Origin: Isosphaeraceae bacterium
GTDB lineage: Bacteria > Planctomycetota > Planctomycetia > Isosphaerales > Isosphaeraceae
DNA length: 64,000 nt
NCBI GenBank assembly: GCA_026004735.1
Contig: BPJS01000001.1
Coordinates: 1,860,001-1,924,000 of the forward strand
Direction of reading: 5' to 3'
In this document: one piece after another, positions 54,072 through 63,430 of the stretch
How the letters are laid out: each line of letters opens with the position of its first letter
Numbering within the stretch: position 1 is the stretch's first letter
Position numbers and translations under genes: made by a program
The notes under the pieces: generated by a model
Told to the model about the DNA's origin: nothing
Database searches by the model: none
The model's input: only the letters and a program-made list of their open reading frames with translations

Positions 54072-57000
54072 ATGCTGCGTCGCGTAAGTCGCTGGATTCC
54101 GTATGGGCTTTCATTCTATACAAGTGCCAGCTTGATGACGCTGGAGCTGGTGGCCAGCAGGCTGGTGGCGCGGCATGTGGGAGCGTCGCTGATTGTCTGG
54201 ACGAGCGTCATCGGGGTGATTCTGGCGGGGATTTGCCTGGGGAATGTGCTCGGGGGGCGGCTAGCGGATCGGGTCGAGCCGCGACGGGTGCTCGGGCCGC
54301 TCTATGCCGTCGGCGCGGCGCTGACGGTGGCGATTCTGGCCATGAACCAGGCCGTCGGCGTGCTGCCGGGCCTGGATCGGTTGCCGTGGAATGCGCGAAC
54401 GCTGCTCGTCGTCGCCTTGGATTTTATGGTCCCGGCGACGGTGCTCGGCATGATCAGTCCGGTGGTGGCCAAGATGGCGGTCGAGCAGTCGGAGCGGACC
54501 GGCAGCGCGATCGGAGACGTCTATTTTCTCGGGGCGGTCGGCTCGATTGTCGGGACGTTCCTGACCGGATTTCTGTTGATCTATCTGGCGCCGACGTCGG
54601 TGATCGTCATGATCGTGGGGGCCTCGCTGGCATTGCTGGCAGCGGCACTGTCCGATGGGATCTGGCTGCGACTGGTGAGTCTGGCGGCGGCGCTGCTGCT
54701 GGGAGCCGGATCGTGGGGGGCGGTCGTCGAGCGGGACGTCATGACCGGCTCGCTCGGAGCCGCCGGACCCGTCGCAGGCCTCATGGTGGCTGGGCAGGTG
54801 GTGGCGTTGGCGATGGGGTTGATGGGGGCGGCTTCGTGGTGGGCACGGATGGGGACGGGCCGAGGTGGCGGCGATGCGGGCAGCCGCTCCGACGAACCGA
54901 GCACGCCCGGGCGACTGCTCTGGGATCTGAGTTTGTTGGGATTTCTGGCCAGCCTGGCGTTCATGGCGCTCGAGATGGTCGCCGGGCGACTGGTCACCCG
55001 GCATCTCGGTTCGAGCATCTACGGATGGACCAGTGTGATTGGGGTTCTGCTGGGGGGGCTGAGTCTGGGGAATTATCTCGGGGGCAAGCTGGCGGACCGG
55101 ATCAAGCGGCCGGAGCAGGCGGCGGGACTGTTTCTGGTGGCGTCGGCGATGGTCCTCTTGATTTTGCTGATGGAGCGTCCGCCGAGCTGGCTGGTGCGTA
55201 ACCCGATTGCCCATTATTTTCAGGGCGCAGCGCCGGATTATTTCCGAGGCGAGCAGGGAGAGCAGGAAGGATCGTTTCTGTCGGAAGCGACCGGGATGGC
55301 GGGGTATCCCTGGTGGTTCCGGGTGTTGTTCTGGACGGCGGTGGTCTTTCTGGTCCCAGCGCTGACGATGGGGACGGTCAGCCCGGTGGTGGTGAAGCTG
55401 GCCGTGGAGCGGTTGCGCCGGGCCAATCGGACGGGCACGGCGATCGGGACCGTGTATGCCTGGGGGATGGTCGGCAGCATCGCGGGAACGTTTCTGACCG
55501 GCTATTTGCTGATTGACCTGCTGGGCACGAAGGGGGTTTTGCTGGCGATTGCCACCATGATGGCCCTGGCCGCGACGAGTCTCGGCAACACCTGGCATGC
55601 GGCATGGGCGGGCGTGCCGCTGGGACTGTGCCTGATCGCGTTTGGCCCGGCAGCCTTGCCAGGACCAGCACGGGGCGAGGGGCTGAAACCATTCCTGACG
55701 CGGCTGGGAGTGGAATGGGGGTTGCGAGAACGGCTCGCCGATCCCGAAGATGAGAATGCGGACGTCTCGTATGTGGATGAAAGCAACTATTATTTTATCA
55801 AGGTTAACAATGAGCGACGCGGGGAAGAGATTCGGCGCACGCTCGTCTTGGACAACCTGATCCACGGCTACATCGTGCGTGGGCGACCGGAACGGCTCGA
55901 CTACGACTATGAGCATATTTATGCACTCGTTACCGATCGAGCGATGAAGGCGCGGGGTCCGGATCGGGGCGAACTGGGGACCCTATTTCTGGGCGGCGGC
56001 TCGTATACGTTTCCGCGTTATCTTCAGGCGACATATCCCCGAACCTGGGCGGAGGTCGCTGAGATCGACCCGGCCGTGACGCGGGCCAATCATGCGGCGC
56101 TCGATCTGCTCCGTCCTGAGCCGGTCTGGCCGGAGCCGCAGATCGACGTGGCCACGGGTCAGGCGAGCGTGCGGATTCAGGGCCGATCCATCCCGCTCGG
56201 GGCGGCCAACGACGAGGAATTCAAGGCGCGGTATGTGGCCGCGCTGCAGAAGGTCACGCCACCCTACCAGCGTGACGACCCATCGGGGATGGCATTTGTC
56301 ATGCTGGACGGGGTGCGCCACGACCTGGGCGAGCACGGCTCGGCTGCCAGCTACGACGCTTATGTGGCGACCGTCCGGCCCTGGTTCGAGACGTCGCGGT
56401 ATCGGATCCGGACGACTTGGGGCGATGCCCGGCAGTATGTGGTCAAGGGTCAGGGCCGCCATCGGTTCGATGTCGTCTACGGCGATGCGTTCAATGACTT
56501 CTCCGTGCCCTGGCATCTCACGACACTGGAATTCAACGAGCTGATCGACGGCATGTTGACCGATGACGGCATTTATATGATCAATATCATTGATCTCTAT
56601 GAATCGGATGCGCACGCTGCGCGAGAGGCTCCCGAACTGGCCGTGGCGCGGGAGTTGGAGCGGGTGCTGAAGGGCCGCTGGACGGGTGTGCAGCCCGTGG
56701 ACGAAACGGCCGCCGATCTGGCGTCGACGCTCACGCTGCCGGAGCAGCGGGTGGCCTGGGCTCGGCTGGCCGGCTGGGCGGAGCGGGCTGCGCGCCGGCT
56801 CGAGGGGCGGCCCTCGGCGGAGGTGATCGCCGCGGCGATCGAGGCTCAGGGGCGGCTGGAAACGATCCTGGCCGGGTGTGGATCGGCCGGGGTCGCCGCG
56901 CTGGCCGCTCAACGCGGCGGGGACGACGAACGGTTTGAGAGGGCCGAGCAGGTGTTGGCCATTGCTCGCAACCAGGACGTCATCGCGGCCTGGAAGGCAA

Positions 57001-57911
57001 TGTATGCAGCGGCCGGATCCCGGTTCAGTCGGCGCGGGGAATCGGTTCTGACGGGCGGAATCGTCGGACTGGCCTTTGAGCGGCTGGGGCCGAAGTCGGA
57101 TCGTCTGGCGGCATGGCATGACGAGGCAACCCGCGTCCTCCAGATGATCAAGAAGGCGGCCGATACGCTCGACGTGTATCGGGTCGAAGGTGTCGCGAGC
57201 ATGATGGAGGCCCTGGAGCGGGCGGCCTCCGAACTGGTCGAGCGGGCGAAGTCGGACGAACTGGATCTGGAGGTGGCGCGATTCGCCCTCGACTCCATCG
57301 ACGCCGTGCGCCTGAGCTTTGAAGAGCGGAGGGAGGCCGCCGTTGGCGATCCGCTGCTTCAGAAGACTCTGCTGGAGGATTCGGCGGCCGCGCTGGCCGC
57401 AGCGCGTGAGGAGGTGCTGGCGCTTCGGTTGGCGTTCGCGGAACGGCTGGACCAGATCAAGGCCGCGGCTGAGGCCGATCGAGAGTTAGCCCGGCTCGTA
57501 GCCGAGAGAATCGAGCAGATGCTGAAGCGTCCGGAGGGCTGGACGGAGACGGTCGCGCGGGCGGTGGCTCGGGCCCGGACGACGGCCGGGTTTCTCGGTG
57601 CCTGGGTCAACACCGCGCGGCGGACGTTTCCGCACGTCTACGTCTTTGGGACTGACGGCGAACGAGGCAGGGGAGTCCGCGAGACGTTTGTGGTTGTGGC
57701 GTCGCGTAAGCCGCTGGATCTGGCGGAGCTGGGCCGCCGACCCGGCGATCCTCAGTTTTTCACCGGCCGCCAGCGAACCGAGCCTGACCCCTACGGCCCA
57801 GAAGACATGGACGCGCTAGAGATTCGGTCGCGGGGGATCGTGCTAACGGACGATTACGCGCCGGTCGAAAATCTGCTGGCGCCAGTCGCGGCGACCCGAG
57901 CCAAGGACTGA
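54072..57911 (+). CDS. Fused membrane protein / spermidine-synthase-like protein (1279 residues)
   Basis: A 1279-residue fusion. Two membrane blocks of transporter-like helices repeat each other: LELVASRLVARHVG with TSVIGVILAGICLGN at residues about 24-57, and LEMVAGRLVTRHLGSS with TSVIGVLLGGLSLGN at about 299-335. Each block also repeats the segment SPVVAKMAVEQSERTGSAIG or SPVVVKLAVERLRRANRTGT. The SAM-binding, spermidine-synthase-like domain follows, with LFLGGGSYTFPRYLQATYP near 638 and the YGDAFNDFSVPWHLTTLEF active-site segment near 802. From about 870 to 1184 is a charged helical insertion, after which the fold resumes at TFPHVYVFG. The substrate is unknown: such fusions are common in planctomycetes, and putrescine use is doubtful. 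The ATG at 54072 is preferred to earlier starts. Confidence 0.85.
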   Translation: MLRRVSRWIPYGLSFYTSASLMTLELVASRLVARHVGASLIVWTSVIGVILAGICLGNVLGGRLADRVEPRRVLGPLYAVGAALTVAILAMNQAVGVLPGLDRLPWNARTLLVVALDFMVPATVLGMISPVVAKMAVEQSERTGSAIGDVYFLGAVGSIVGTFLTGFLLIYLAPTSVIVMIVGASLALLAAALSDGIWLRLVSLAAALLLGAGSWGAVVERDVMTGSLGAAGPVAGLMVAGQVVALAMGLMGAASWWARMGTGRGGGDAGSRSDEPSTPGRLLWDLSLLGFLASLAFMALEMVAGRLVTRHLGSSIYGWTSVIGVLLGGLSLGNYLGGKLADRIKRPEQAAGLFLVASAMVLLILLMERPPSWLVRNPIAHYFQGAAPDYFRGEQGEQEGSFLSEATGMAGYPWWFRVLFWTAVVFLVPALTMGTVSPVVVKLAVERLRRANRTGTAIGTVYAWGMVGSIAGTFLTGYLLIDLLGTKGVLLAIATMMALAATSLGNTWHAAWAGVPLGLCLIAFGPAALPGPARGEGLKPFLTRLGVEWGLRERLADPEDENADVSYVDESNYYFIKVNNERRGEEIRRTLVLDNLIHGYIVRGRPERLDYDYEHIYALVTDRAMKARGPDRGELGTLFLGGGSYTFPRYLQATYPRTWAEVAEIDPAVTRANHAALDLLRPEPVWPEPQIDVATGQASVRIQGRSIPLGAANDEEFKARYVAALQKVTPPYQRDDPSGMAFVMLDGVRHDLGEHGSAASYDAYVATVRPWFETSRYRIRTTWGDARQYVVKGQGRHRFDVVYGDAFNDFSVPWHLTTLEFNELIDGMLTDDGIYMINIIDLYESDAHAAREAPELAVARELERVLKGRWTGVQPVDETAADLASTLTLPEQRVAWARLAGWAERAARRLEGRPSAEVIAAAIEAQGRLETILAGCGSAGVAALAAQRGGDDERFERAEQVLAIARNQDVIAAWKAMYAAAGSRFSRRGESVLTGGIVGLAFERLGPKSDRLAAWHDEATRVLQMIKKAADTLDVYRVEGVASMMEALERAASELVERAKSDELDLEVARFALDSIDAVRLSFEERREAAVGDPLLQKTLLEDSAAALAAAREEVLALRLAFAERLDQIKAAAEADRELARLVAERIEQMLKRPEGWTETVARAVARARTTAGFLGAWVNTARRTFPHVYVFGTDGERGRGVRETFVVVASRKPLDLAELGRRPGDPQFFTGRQRTEPDPYGPEDMDALEIRSRGIVLTDDYAPVENLLAPVAATRAKD

Positions 57912-58285
57912 CGCCGTCGACTCGCTGATCGAAGCGGGGAGGCCCAAGCGGCGATCGCATGTGGCGGCCGCCAGGGGTCGAACGCCACGGATTCAGAAGA
58001 TTCGAGACTTCGACGGCGATGGCCCAGCGCCGGCGCTAAGGCAAAGCGCATAGATGGTTCGAGCGGTCACGCCCTAGGCGACGCAATCGCTTGGGCTTTG
58101 ATTCTCCGGCGAGGCAGGGTCTAGGCCAGCCGCGAAGTTCAGCGTACCTTTGGTGCGAGCTAGCGTGTGGGGTGACAGGCTGCGTGGAGGGGCCTTGCGT
58201 TCGGGCGGACGGTTGGAACGAGCGCGATGTTTGATGAAGCGCGGGCTACGAGTCGCGGTCGAGTCGAGTCCGACCAAAGAGGGAG
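57912..58285. other. Intergenic region upstream of the CxxCH haem protein gene
   Basis: About 370 bases with no credible gene. It holds a short inverted repeat near 57961-57989 (GTGGCG ... CGCCAC), without a T-run, that might follow the preceding gene. A segment resembling a tRNA T-loop nearby does not fold into a tRNA and was dismissed. Confidence 0.45.
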
Positions 58286-61090
58286 ATGAGGGTGATGAGG
58301 GGTCGGGTCTTGCTGACGGTGATTTTGGGCGGGAGCTGGTCGGCGGCCCAGGAGTTTGAGATCCCGAAGGCGACTGAAGCGGGCGCGGAGGTTGCTCTGG
58401 TGGTCCGGGAGCCGGACCTGGTCACGCCGGTCGCGGTAGCCGTCGACGACGACGGCCAGGTCTATGTGGTCGAGAGTCAGACACACTTCCGGCCCGAGGG
58501 TTACCAGGGGCCGGAGCGTGATCGGATCCGGCGCGTCGGCGATGCCGACCAGGACGGAATCTACGAGCCTTGCGAAACGGTCTTCGAAGGGACCACCCAC
58601 ACGATGGGCCTGGCGATCGAGGCGGACGGAGCGCTGCTGGTTGTGACTCGCTCGGAGCTGTTTCGCTTGCGGCGCGATCGAAACGGAGCGGTGACCACCC
58701 AGGAGCCGCTGGCGCGGCTGGAGACTGAGGAAGCTTATCCGCACAATGGGTTGTCGGGCGTCGCTGTGGACGTCGACGGGACGATCTATTTGGGCATGGG
58801 CGAGAACATGGGGCGGCTGTTTGCCTTGGTCGGTCGGGACGGCCGACGCCTCGAGGGGGCCGGCGAGGGGGGGAGTGTTTTTCGCCTCAGGCCCGACGGC
58901 TCGGGCCTGGAGCGGTGGGCGACCGGATTCTGGAATCCGTTTCATCTGGCGTTCGACGCCTACGGGCGGCTGTTTGTCGTGGATAACGACCCGGACTCGC
59001 GTCCGCCGTGTCGGTTGATTCATGTCGTCGAGGGCGGGGAATACGGATTTCGCTTTCGCCACGGTCGGAGGGGGGTCAATCCATTTACCTCGTGGAATGG
59101 CGAGATCGTGGGCACGCTGCCGATGGCGGCTGGGACGGGTGAGGCACCGTCGGGGATCGCCGTGATCGGTCATGAGCAGGGGCTGCCCTGGTTTGCAGTC
59201 ACCAGTTGGGGCGATCACCGGGTGGAGCGGCATCGGATGATCCGGCGGGGAGCGTCGTTTGGGTCGCGCCGCGATGATCTGGTGCAGGGAGGGGTCTGGT
59301 TTCGGCCTGTCGGAGTGGCCGTGGGTCCGGACGGCTCGTTGTTTGTCAGTGATTGGGTAAGCCGCTCGTATCCGATTCATGGCCTGGGAAGGCTGTGGCG
59401 GTGGCGGCCTGGGTTGGCCGAGCGTCAGGATGTTGCCAGGGCGAGGCAGATTGAGGTCGAGGCCCGGCGGTTGGCGGCCGATCCGGCTGGTCGGGGCAAG
59501 CTGCTCCGGCGAGCGATCGATCCGCAAGCCGATCCCGAGCAACGTGCGGCCGCCCTACGGGGGCTGGACTCCGCGGCGCTGACTGAGGTCTTGCCCGCCT
59601 TGCTCGCGGAACGAGCCGCGGACCTGGTGGCGACGGCCTTGCGGCGCGGTCCGGGTGGGCTGTCGCGAGGCGAGCTGGCGGCGGTGGCGCAGGGCTCGCT
59701 CGGTTCCGAAGCGGCCACCGAAGCCCTGCGGTGGATCGACGGTCCGGAGGCTGAGCCGATCGTCCGTGAGGCTCTTGCCTCCGACGATCCCTTCCGGCGG
59801 CACGCCGCACGACGGCGGGCGATCAAGCTCTGGGATGCCGAACATCTGGAAACGTGGCTGAGATCGCCCGAGACGCCGCCCCTGGCCCGCGCTGAGCTGC
59901 TGGTGGCCTTGCGCGAGCGGAACCCGGCCGGCCACGACGCGATGATCCGCCGGGGACTGGAGGACGTCGATCCAGCGGTCCGTTTGGTGGCACTGCAGTG
60001 GGCCTACGAGGAGCGTCGCACGGGTCTGCGGGATGAGTTGGAAGCCTGTATGCGGATCACGCCGGTTGGGGAACGGCTGTTTGCGGCATATTTGCTGGCG
60101 ATCCGGGGCATGGAGGCCGGCCGGGAGCTGACGCCGGAAGACGATCGGCCACCGGCGGCCGAGTTGCTCCGTCTGGGGTGCGATCCTTCGTTGCCGGCCG
60201 AGGTCCGCCGGCTGGCGGTCCGGCTGCTGCCGACGGATCTGGAAGCCCGCGAGCGTGCCCAGTTGGAGGATCTGCTGGATGACCGTGTTGCGGACGTGCG
60301 GCTCGAAGCCATCTGGGCCGTTGCCTCGCTAGAGAGCGGGCGTCCGGCTCAGGCGCTGAAGGCGATCGCCGCTGACTCGCGTCGGTCGGCGGCCGAGCGT
60401 GCGGCCGCCCTGGCCGGGCTGACGGCGGCAGACGGCGATGAGGTGCGTTTTTTGATCACTCTGGCGGGTGATGCGTCGAAAGTCGTCGCGCGGCAGGCGG
60501 CGCGCGGTCTAAGGGGCGTTGCGCTCGATCCCATGCAGGAGCAGCTCTTGCAGCGAGACGGGCTGTCGGCGCTGCTCGATCCAGCGGGCCATCCCTGGCC
60601 GCTCAATCGGGCGGTCGAGGTTGCCGCCGAGGTGGGCGACCCGGCCGAAGGCGAGCGGGTCTTCTTTCATCCGAAAGGTCCGGGGTGTTATCGCTGCCAC
60701 CGGGTGGACGGGCGAGGTGGTCGGATCGGCCCCGATCTGACGGCGTTTGGCCGCGAGTCGGGGCGTCAGCGGCTTGTTCAGTCGCTGCTCCGGCCCAGCG
60801 ATGAAGTCTCCCCCCAGTTCACCGCCTGGCGGCTCGCGATGAATGATGGACGCCTGATCACTGGGCAGATGTTGGGCGAGCGGGGCGATTTGCTTCTGAT
60901 GGCTGACGAGACCGGTCGCTCGTTTACGGTGCTCAAGGACGAGATCGAGGAGCAGACGGCGCTGGCAACGTCGGTCATGCCTCAGGATCTGGCCCGTTCT
61001 CTGACCCGCGAGGAATTTCGCGACCTGATTGCGTATCTGATGGACCCCGGAGCGGCCCGACAGGGCCAGGATCCGAACCGCGCCCCTTGA
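58286..61090 (+). CDS. PVC-type haem-binding CxxCH protein (propeller-HEAT-cytochrome)
   Basis: A 934-residue exported protein. The signal is MRGRVLLTVILGGSWSAAQE. The N-terminal half (about 30-380) is a sugar-dehydrogenase-like propeller (NGLSGVAVDVDGTIYLGMGEN, WNPFHLAFDAYGRLFVVDND). Residues about 390-760 are HEAT-like repeats (LRGLDSAALTEVLPALLAER, RLEAIWAVASLESGRP). The C-terminal domain carries one c-type haem site, C801-x2-C804-H805 (GCYRCHRVDGRGGRIGPDL), the PVC-type cytochrome unit. This layout is a hallmark of Planctomycetota and Verrucomicrobia and suggests a periplasmic electron-transfer or oxidative role. The start could be 58286 or 58295; the second places a ribosome site better. 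Confidence 0.93.
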   Translation: MRVMRGRVLLTVILGGSWSAAQEFEIPKATEAGAEVALVVREPDLVTPVAVAVDDDGQVYVVESQTHFRPEGYQGPERDRIRRVGDADQDGIYEPCETVFEGTTHTMGLAIEADGALLVVTRSELFRLRRDRNGAVTTQEPLARLETEEAYPHNGLSGVAVDVDGTIYLGMGENMGRLFALVGRDGRRLEGAGEGGSVFRLRPDGSGLERWATGFWNPFHLAFDAYGRLFVVDNDPDSRPPCRLIHVVEGGEYGFRFRHGRRGVNPFTSWNGEIVGTLPMAAGTGEAPSGIAVIGHEQGLPWFAVTSWGDHRVERHRMIRRGASFGSRRDDLVQGGVWFRPVGVAVGPDGSLFVSDWVSRSYPIHGLGRLWRWRPGLAERQDVARARQIEVEARRLAADPAGRGKLLRRAIDPQADPEQRAAALRGLDSAALTEVLPALLAERAADLVATALRRGPGGLSRGELAAVAQGSLGSEAATEALRWIDGPEAEPIVREALASDDPFRRHAARRRAIKLWDAEHLETWLRSPETPPLARAELLVALRERNPAGHDAMIRRGLEDVDPAVRLVALQWAYEERRTGLRDELEACMRITPVGERLFAAYLLAIRGMEAGRELTPEDDRPPAAELLRLGCDPSLPAEVRRLAVRLLPTDLEARERAQLEDLLDDRVADVRLEAIWAVASLESGRPAQALKAIAADSRRSAAERAAALAGLTAADGDEVRFLITLAGDASKVVARQAARGLRGVALDPMQEQLLQRDGLSALLDPAGHPWPLNRAVEVAAEVGDPAEGERVFFHPKGPGCYRCHRVDGRGGRIGPDLTAFGRESGRQRLVQSLLRPSDEVSPQFTAWRLAMNDGRLITGQMLGERGDLLLMADETGRSFTVLKDEIEEQTALATSVMPQDLARSLTREEFRDLIAYLMDPGAARQGQDPNRAP

Positions 61091-61186
61091 GGACTTGCCT
61101 TCGGGGGCTAAGATTACGCGATTTGATCGGCCCGGCTTGGGGTGGTGGCCGACGGAGTCGCGGACTGGCCCGGGAGGGTTTGCCCT

Positions 61187-61648
61187 ATGATCCCTGCGTC
61201 GCCTGAGAGCACATCCGTGGAGACTCATGAGTGGTATCCGTCCGGCCCCTGGACCGGTTATTTCGTGCAACCGGTCTTGCCCGGCCGGCATTGGATGGAG
61301 CTCCACCTGACATTCGGCCAGGGCACGGTCCGCGGCGAAGGTCGTGACTGGGTTGGACCATTTCTGGTGCGTGGCCGGTACGACTCCGCCGAGGGTAAGG
61401 TCTGGTGGACTAAGAGCTACCTGGGCAAGCACGACGTCGCCTATATGGGCTACAACGAGGGCAAGGGGATCTGGGGAACCTGGGAACTCAAAGATCCACC
61501 GTGGAAGGGTGGATTCCACATCTGGCCCGAGGGGATGAATCTGGGCGAGGGGCGGGCATTGAGCCGCGAGCAGGAGGAGCCTGAAGATCGTTATGTCTTT
61601 GAAGACGTGAGCCAGTTGAGCACGGTGGGCGTTGGGGTCGATGAATGA
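61187..61648 (+). CDS. Small beta-rich protein of unknown function
   Basis: A 153-residue soluble protein rich in aromatic residues and alternating strands: GPWTGYFVQPVLPGRHWMEL, VGPFLVRGRYDSAEGKVWW, YLGKHDVAYMGYNEGKGIWG, KGGFHIWPEG. The regular pattern of Gly/Trp/Tyr suggests a conserved beta-barrel or lipocalin-like fold that I cannot name. It has no signal or membrane helix. The start at 61187 is an ATG without a strong ribosome site. Its stop overlaps the start of maf by eight bases, so the two are likely co-translated. Confidence 0.65.
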   Translation: MIPASPESTSVETHEWYPSGPWTGYFVQPVLPGRHWMELHLTFGQGTVRGEGRDWVGPFLVRGRYDSAEGKVWWTKSYLGKHDVAYMGYNEGKGIWGTWELKDPPWKGGFHIWPEGMNLGEGRALSREQEEPEDRYVFEDVSQLSTVGVGVDE

Positions 61649-62219
61649 GCGGCCGCTGGTCCTGGCCAGCACGTCACCGTACCGCCGTCAGTTGCTGGAG
61701 CGGCTGAGAGTGCCGTTTGAGTGCGAGGCTCCCGAGGTGGACGAGACGGCCTACGGGGCTGCCGCGCCGGCGGAGCTGGCTTCGACCCTTGCGCGTGCCA
61801 AGGCCGCGGCGGTGGCAGAGCGGTTTCCGCGAGCGGTTGTCATCGGGGGCGATCAGGTTGTCGCCCTCGGTGAGGCCGTCCTGGGTAAAGCGGGATCGGC
61901 CGAGGCGGCCGTCGAGCAGCTTGGACGGCTGGCCGGGCGGACGCACGAACTGATCACGGCGGTTGTGGTGGTGGCCGAGGGTGTGGAGTGGAGCCACGTT
62001 GACCGGACACGGATGAGGATGCGAACGCTGAGCGAGGCTGAGATTCGACGGTATGTCGATCGCGAACGCCCATGGGATTGCGCTGGGTCGTACAAGATCG
62101 AGTCGCTGGGCATCAGCTTGTTTGAGGCAATCGAGGGTGGGGACCCGACGGCGATCGTCGGGCTGCCGCTAATGGCGGTCGCGCGGGCGTTGCGGCAGTT
62201 CGGATTTGATGTTCCTTGA
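61641..62219 (+). CDS. Maf nucleotide pyrophosphatase
   Basis: A 192-residue Maf/YhdE-family nucleoside triphosphate pyrophosphatase, which removes non-canonical nucleotides. Seen: LASTSPYRRQLLERL (the STSPxR phosphate-binding motif), FECEAPEVDET, the ARAKAAAVAERFPRAVVIGGDQV segment with the catalytic Asp, LGRLAGRTHELITAVVV and the DCAGSYKIESLG region, with Lys and Glu conserved. The start is the ATG at 61641 within the end of the preceding gene. Maf dTTPase and m7GTPase subtypes cannot be told apart here. Confidence 0.93.
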   Translation: MNERPLVLASTSPYRRQLLERLRVPFECEAPEVDETAYGAAAPAELASTLARAKAAAVAERFPRAVVIGGDQVVALGEAVLGKAGSAEAAVEQLGRLAGRTHELITAVVVVAEGVEWSHVDRTRMRMRTLSEAEIRRYVDRERPWDCAGSYKIESLGISLFEAIEGGDPTAIVGLPLMAVARALRQFGFDVP

Positions 62220-62323
62220 GTGAAGGCGGTTGGTCCCTCGCTCGGTGGTCTGGGACTGGTTTATGATGCTCTGAGCGAACGGGGGACTATTCCGATTTGG
62301 GTGGGTCGAGGCCGAGGCGCATC

Positions 62324-63430
62324 ATGGCCGAAGGGTCAAAAACGATCTTTCTGACTGGTGGTACGGGACTGGTTGGAAGCCATGCTGCCGAGGAAGCGAT
62401 CCGGCGAGGGCACCGGGTTCGGGCGCTCGTGCGCTGCTCGAGCGACACGCGATTTCTGGACCGCTTGGGAGTCGAGAAGGTCGAGGGCGACCTGGCCGAT
62501 GAAGCCGCGCTGCGTCGCGGAGTGGCCGGAGTCGACTGGGTGTTCAATTGTGCGGCCAAGGTGGGCGACTGGGGTGAGCTCGACGACTTTCGGACGTTGA
62601 ATGTCGATGCGCTGCGGCTGCTTCTGGATGCGGCGGTCGAAGCCGGGGTGAAGCGTTTCGTCCACGTCTCGTCGCTGGGTGTGTACGAGGGGCGCGACCA
62701 TGTCGGCACCGACGAGGCAGTTCTGCCCGCAATCGATTCGCTCGACGCGTACACCCGGTCCAAGACCGAGGCCGAAGTCCTCGCCCTGGCCTATACGGCC
62801 AAGGGAAGCCCACTTTTGGATCGGCTCCCGTACGCCCGACTCGTGTTTGACCGCTCACCGCTCCCTGCCGAGCGGCGTCGCTTAGAGGTGGTCATCCTCC
62901 GGCCGGGATTCATCTATGGGGAACGGGACCGGACGGTATTGCCGAAACTGCTGGGCCGGCTCCGTAGCCGCGTGTTTGCCTACTTTGGTTCGGGCGAACA
63001 GGTGCTCAATTGTATTTACGTTAAAAACCTGGTCCATGCGATTTTTCTGGCGGCGGAAGTTGAGGCGGCGGCGGGTGAGGTCTTCAACCTGACGGATGGG
63101 CTGCGGATTACCAAGCGTCACTTCGTCGGGACCGTCGCGGAGTTGGCCGGGTTGCCCCAACCCCGGCGCAAGATCCCGAAGTGGCTGGCCTATCAACTGG
63201 CTCGGTTGCTGGAGCGTCGCGCTCGACGGCGCGGAGCGACCGAACCTCCGCTGATCAATATGGCACGCTACAAGTTTCTGGCGCTCAACCTCGACTATTC
63301 GATCGACAAGGCGCGGCGGATCTTGGGATACCGTCCCCCGTATACCACGGATGAAGGGCTGCGAGCCTCAGTCGCCGATTTGTTGGCGAACGAACAATCT
63401 CAACCCCAACAGGAGGCCGTCGGAACATGA
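62324..63430 (+). CDS. NAD(P)-dependent epimerase/dehydratase (extended SDR)
   Basis: A 368-residue extended short-chain dehydrogenase with the Rossmann nucleotide site TGGTGLVGSHAAEEA (GxxGxxG at the N-terminus), DLADEAALRRGVAGVDWVFN, HVSSLGVYEG and the catalytic Tyr-x3-Lys in YTRSKTEAE. The C-terminal substrate domain shows ILRPGFIYGERDRTVLPKLL and the LNLDYSIDKARRILGYRP ending typical of the family. It resembles 3-beta-hydroxysteroid or dihydroflavonol-type SDRs; the substrate is unknown. The ATG at 62324 is preferred over 62297. Its stop overlaps the next start by four bases. Confidence 0.9.
   Translation: MAEGSKTIFLTGGTGLVGSHAAEEAIRRGHRVRALVRCSSDTRFLDRLGVEKVEGDLADEAALRRGVAGVDWVFNCAAKVGDWGELDDFRTLNVDALRLLLDAAVEAGVKRFVHVSSLGVYEGRDHVGTDEAVLPAIDSLDAYTRSKTEAEVLALAYTAKGSPLLDRLPYARLVFDRSPLPAERRRLEVVILRPGFIYGERDRTVLPKLLGRLRSRVFAYFGSGEQVLNCIYVKNLVHAIFLAAEVEAAAGEVFNLTDGLRITKRHFVGTVAELAGLPQPRRKIPKWLAYQLARLLERRARRRGATEPPLINMARYKFLALNLDYSIDKARRILGYRPPYTTDEGLRASVADLLANEQSQPQQEAVGT

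Noticed and set aside
54261..55916. 551-residue minus-strand frame inside the spermidine-synthase-like gene
   Set aside because: Shadow of the membrane blocks; Arg/His/Gln/Pro-rich, with no ribosome site or known domain.
57960..58040. tRNA-like T-loop sequence
   Set aside because: GGGTCGAAC resembles a T-loop, but no matching acceptor, anticodon and D arms could be folded around it.
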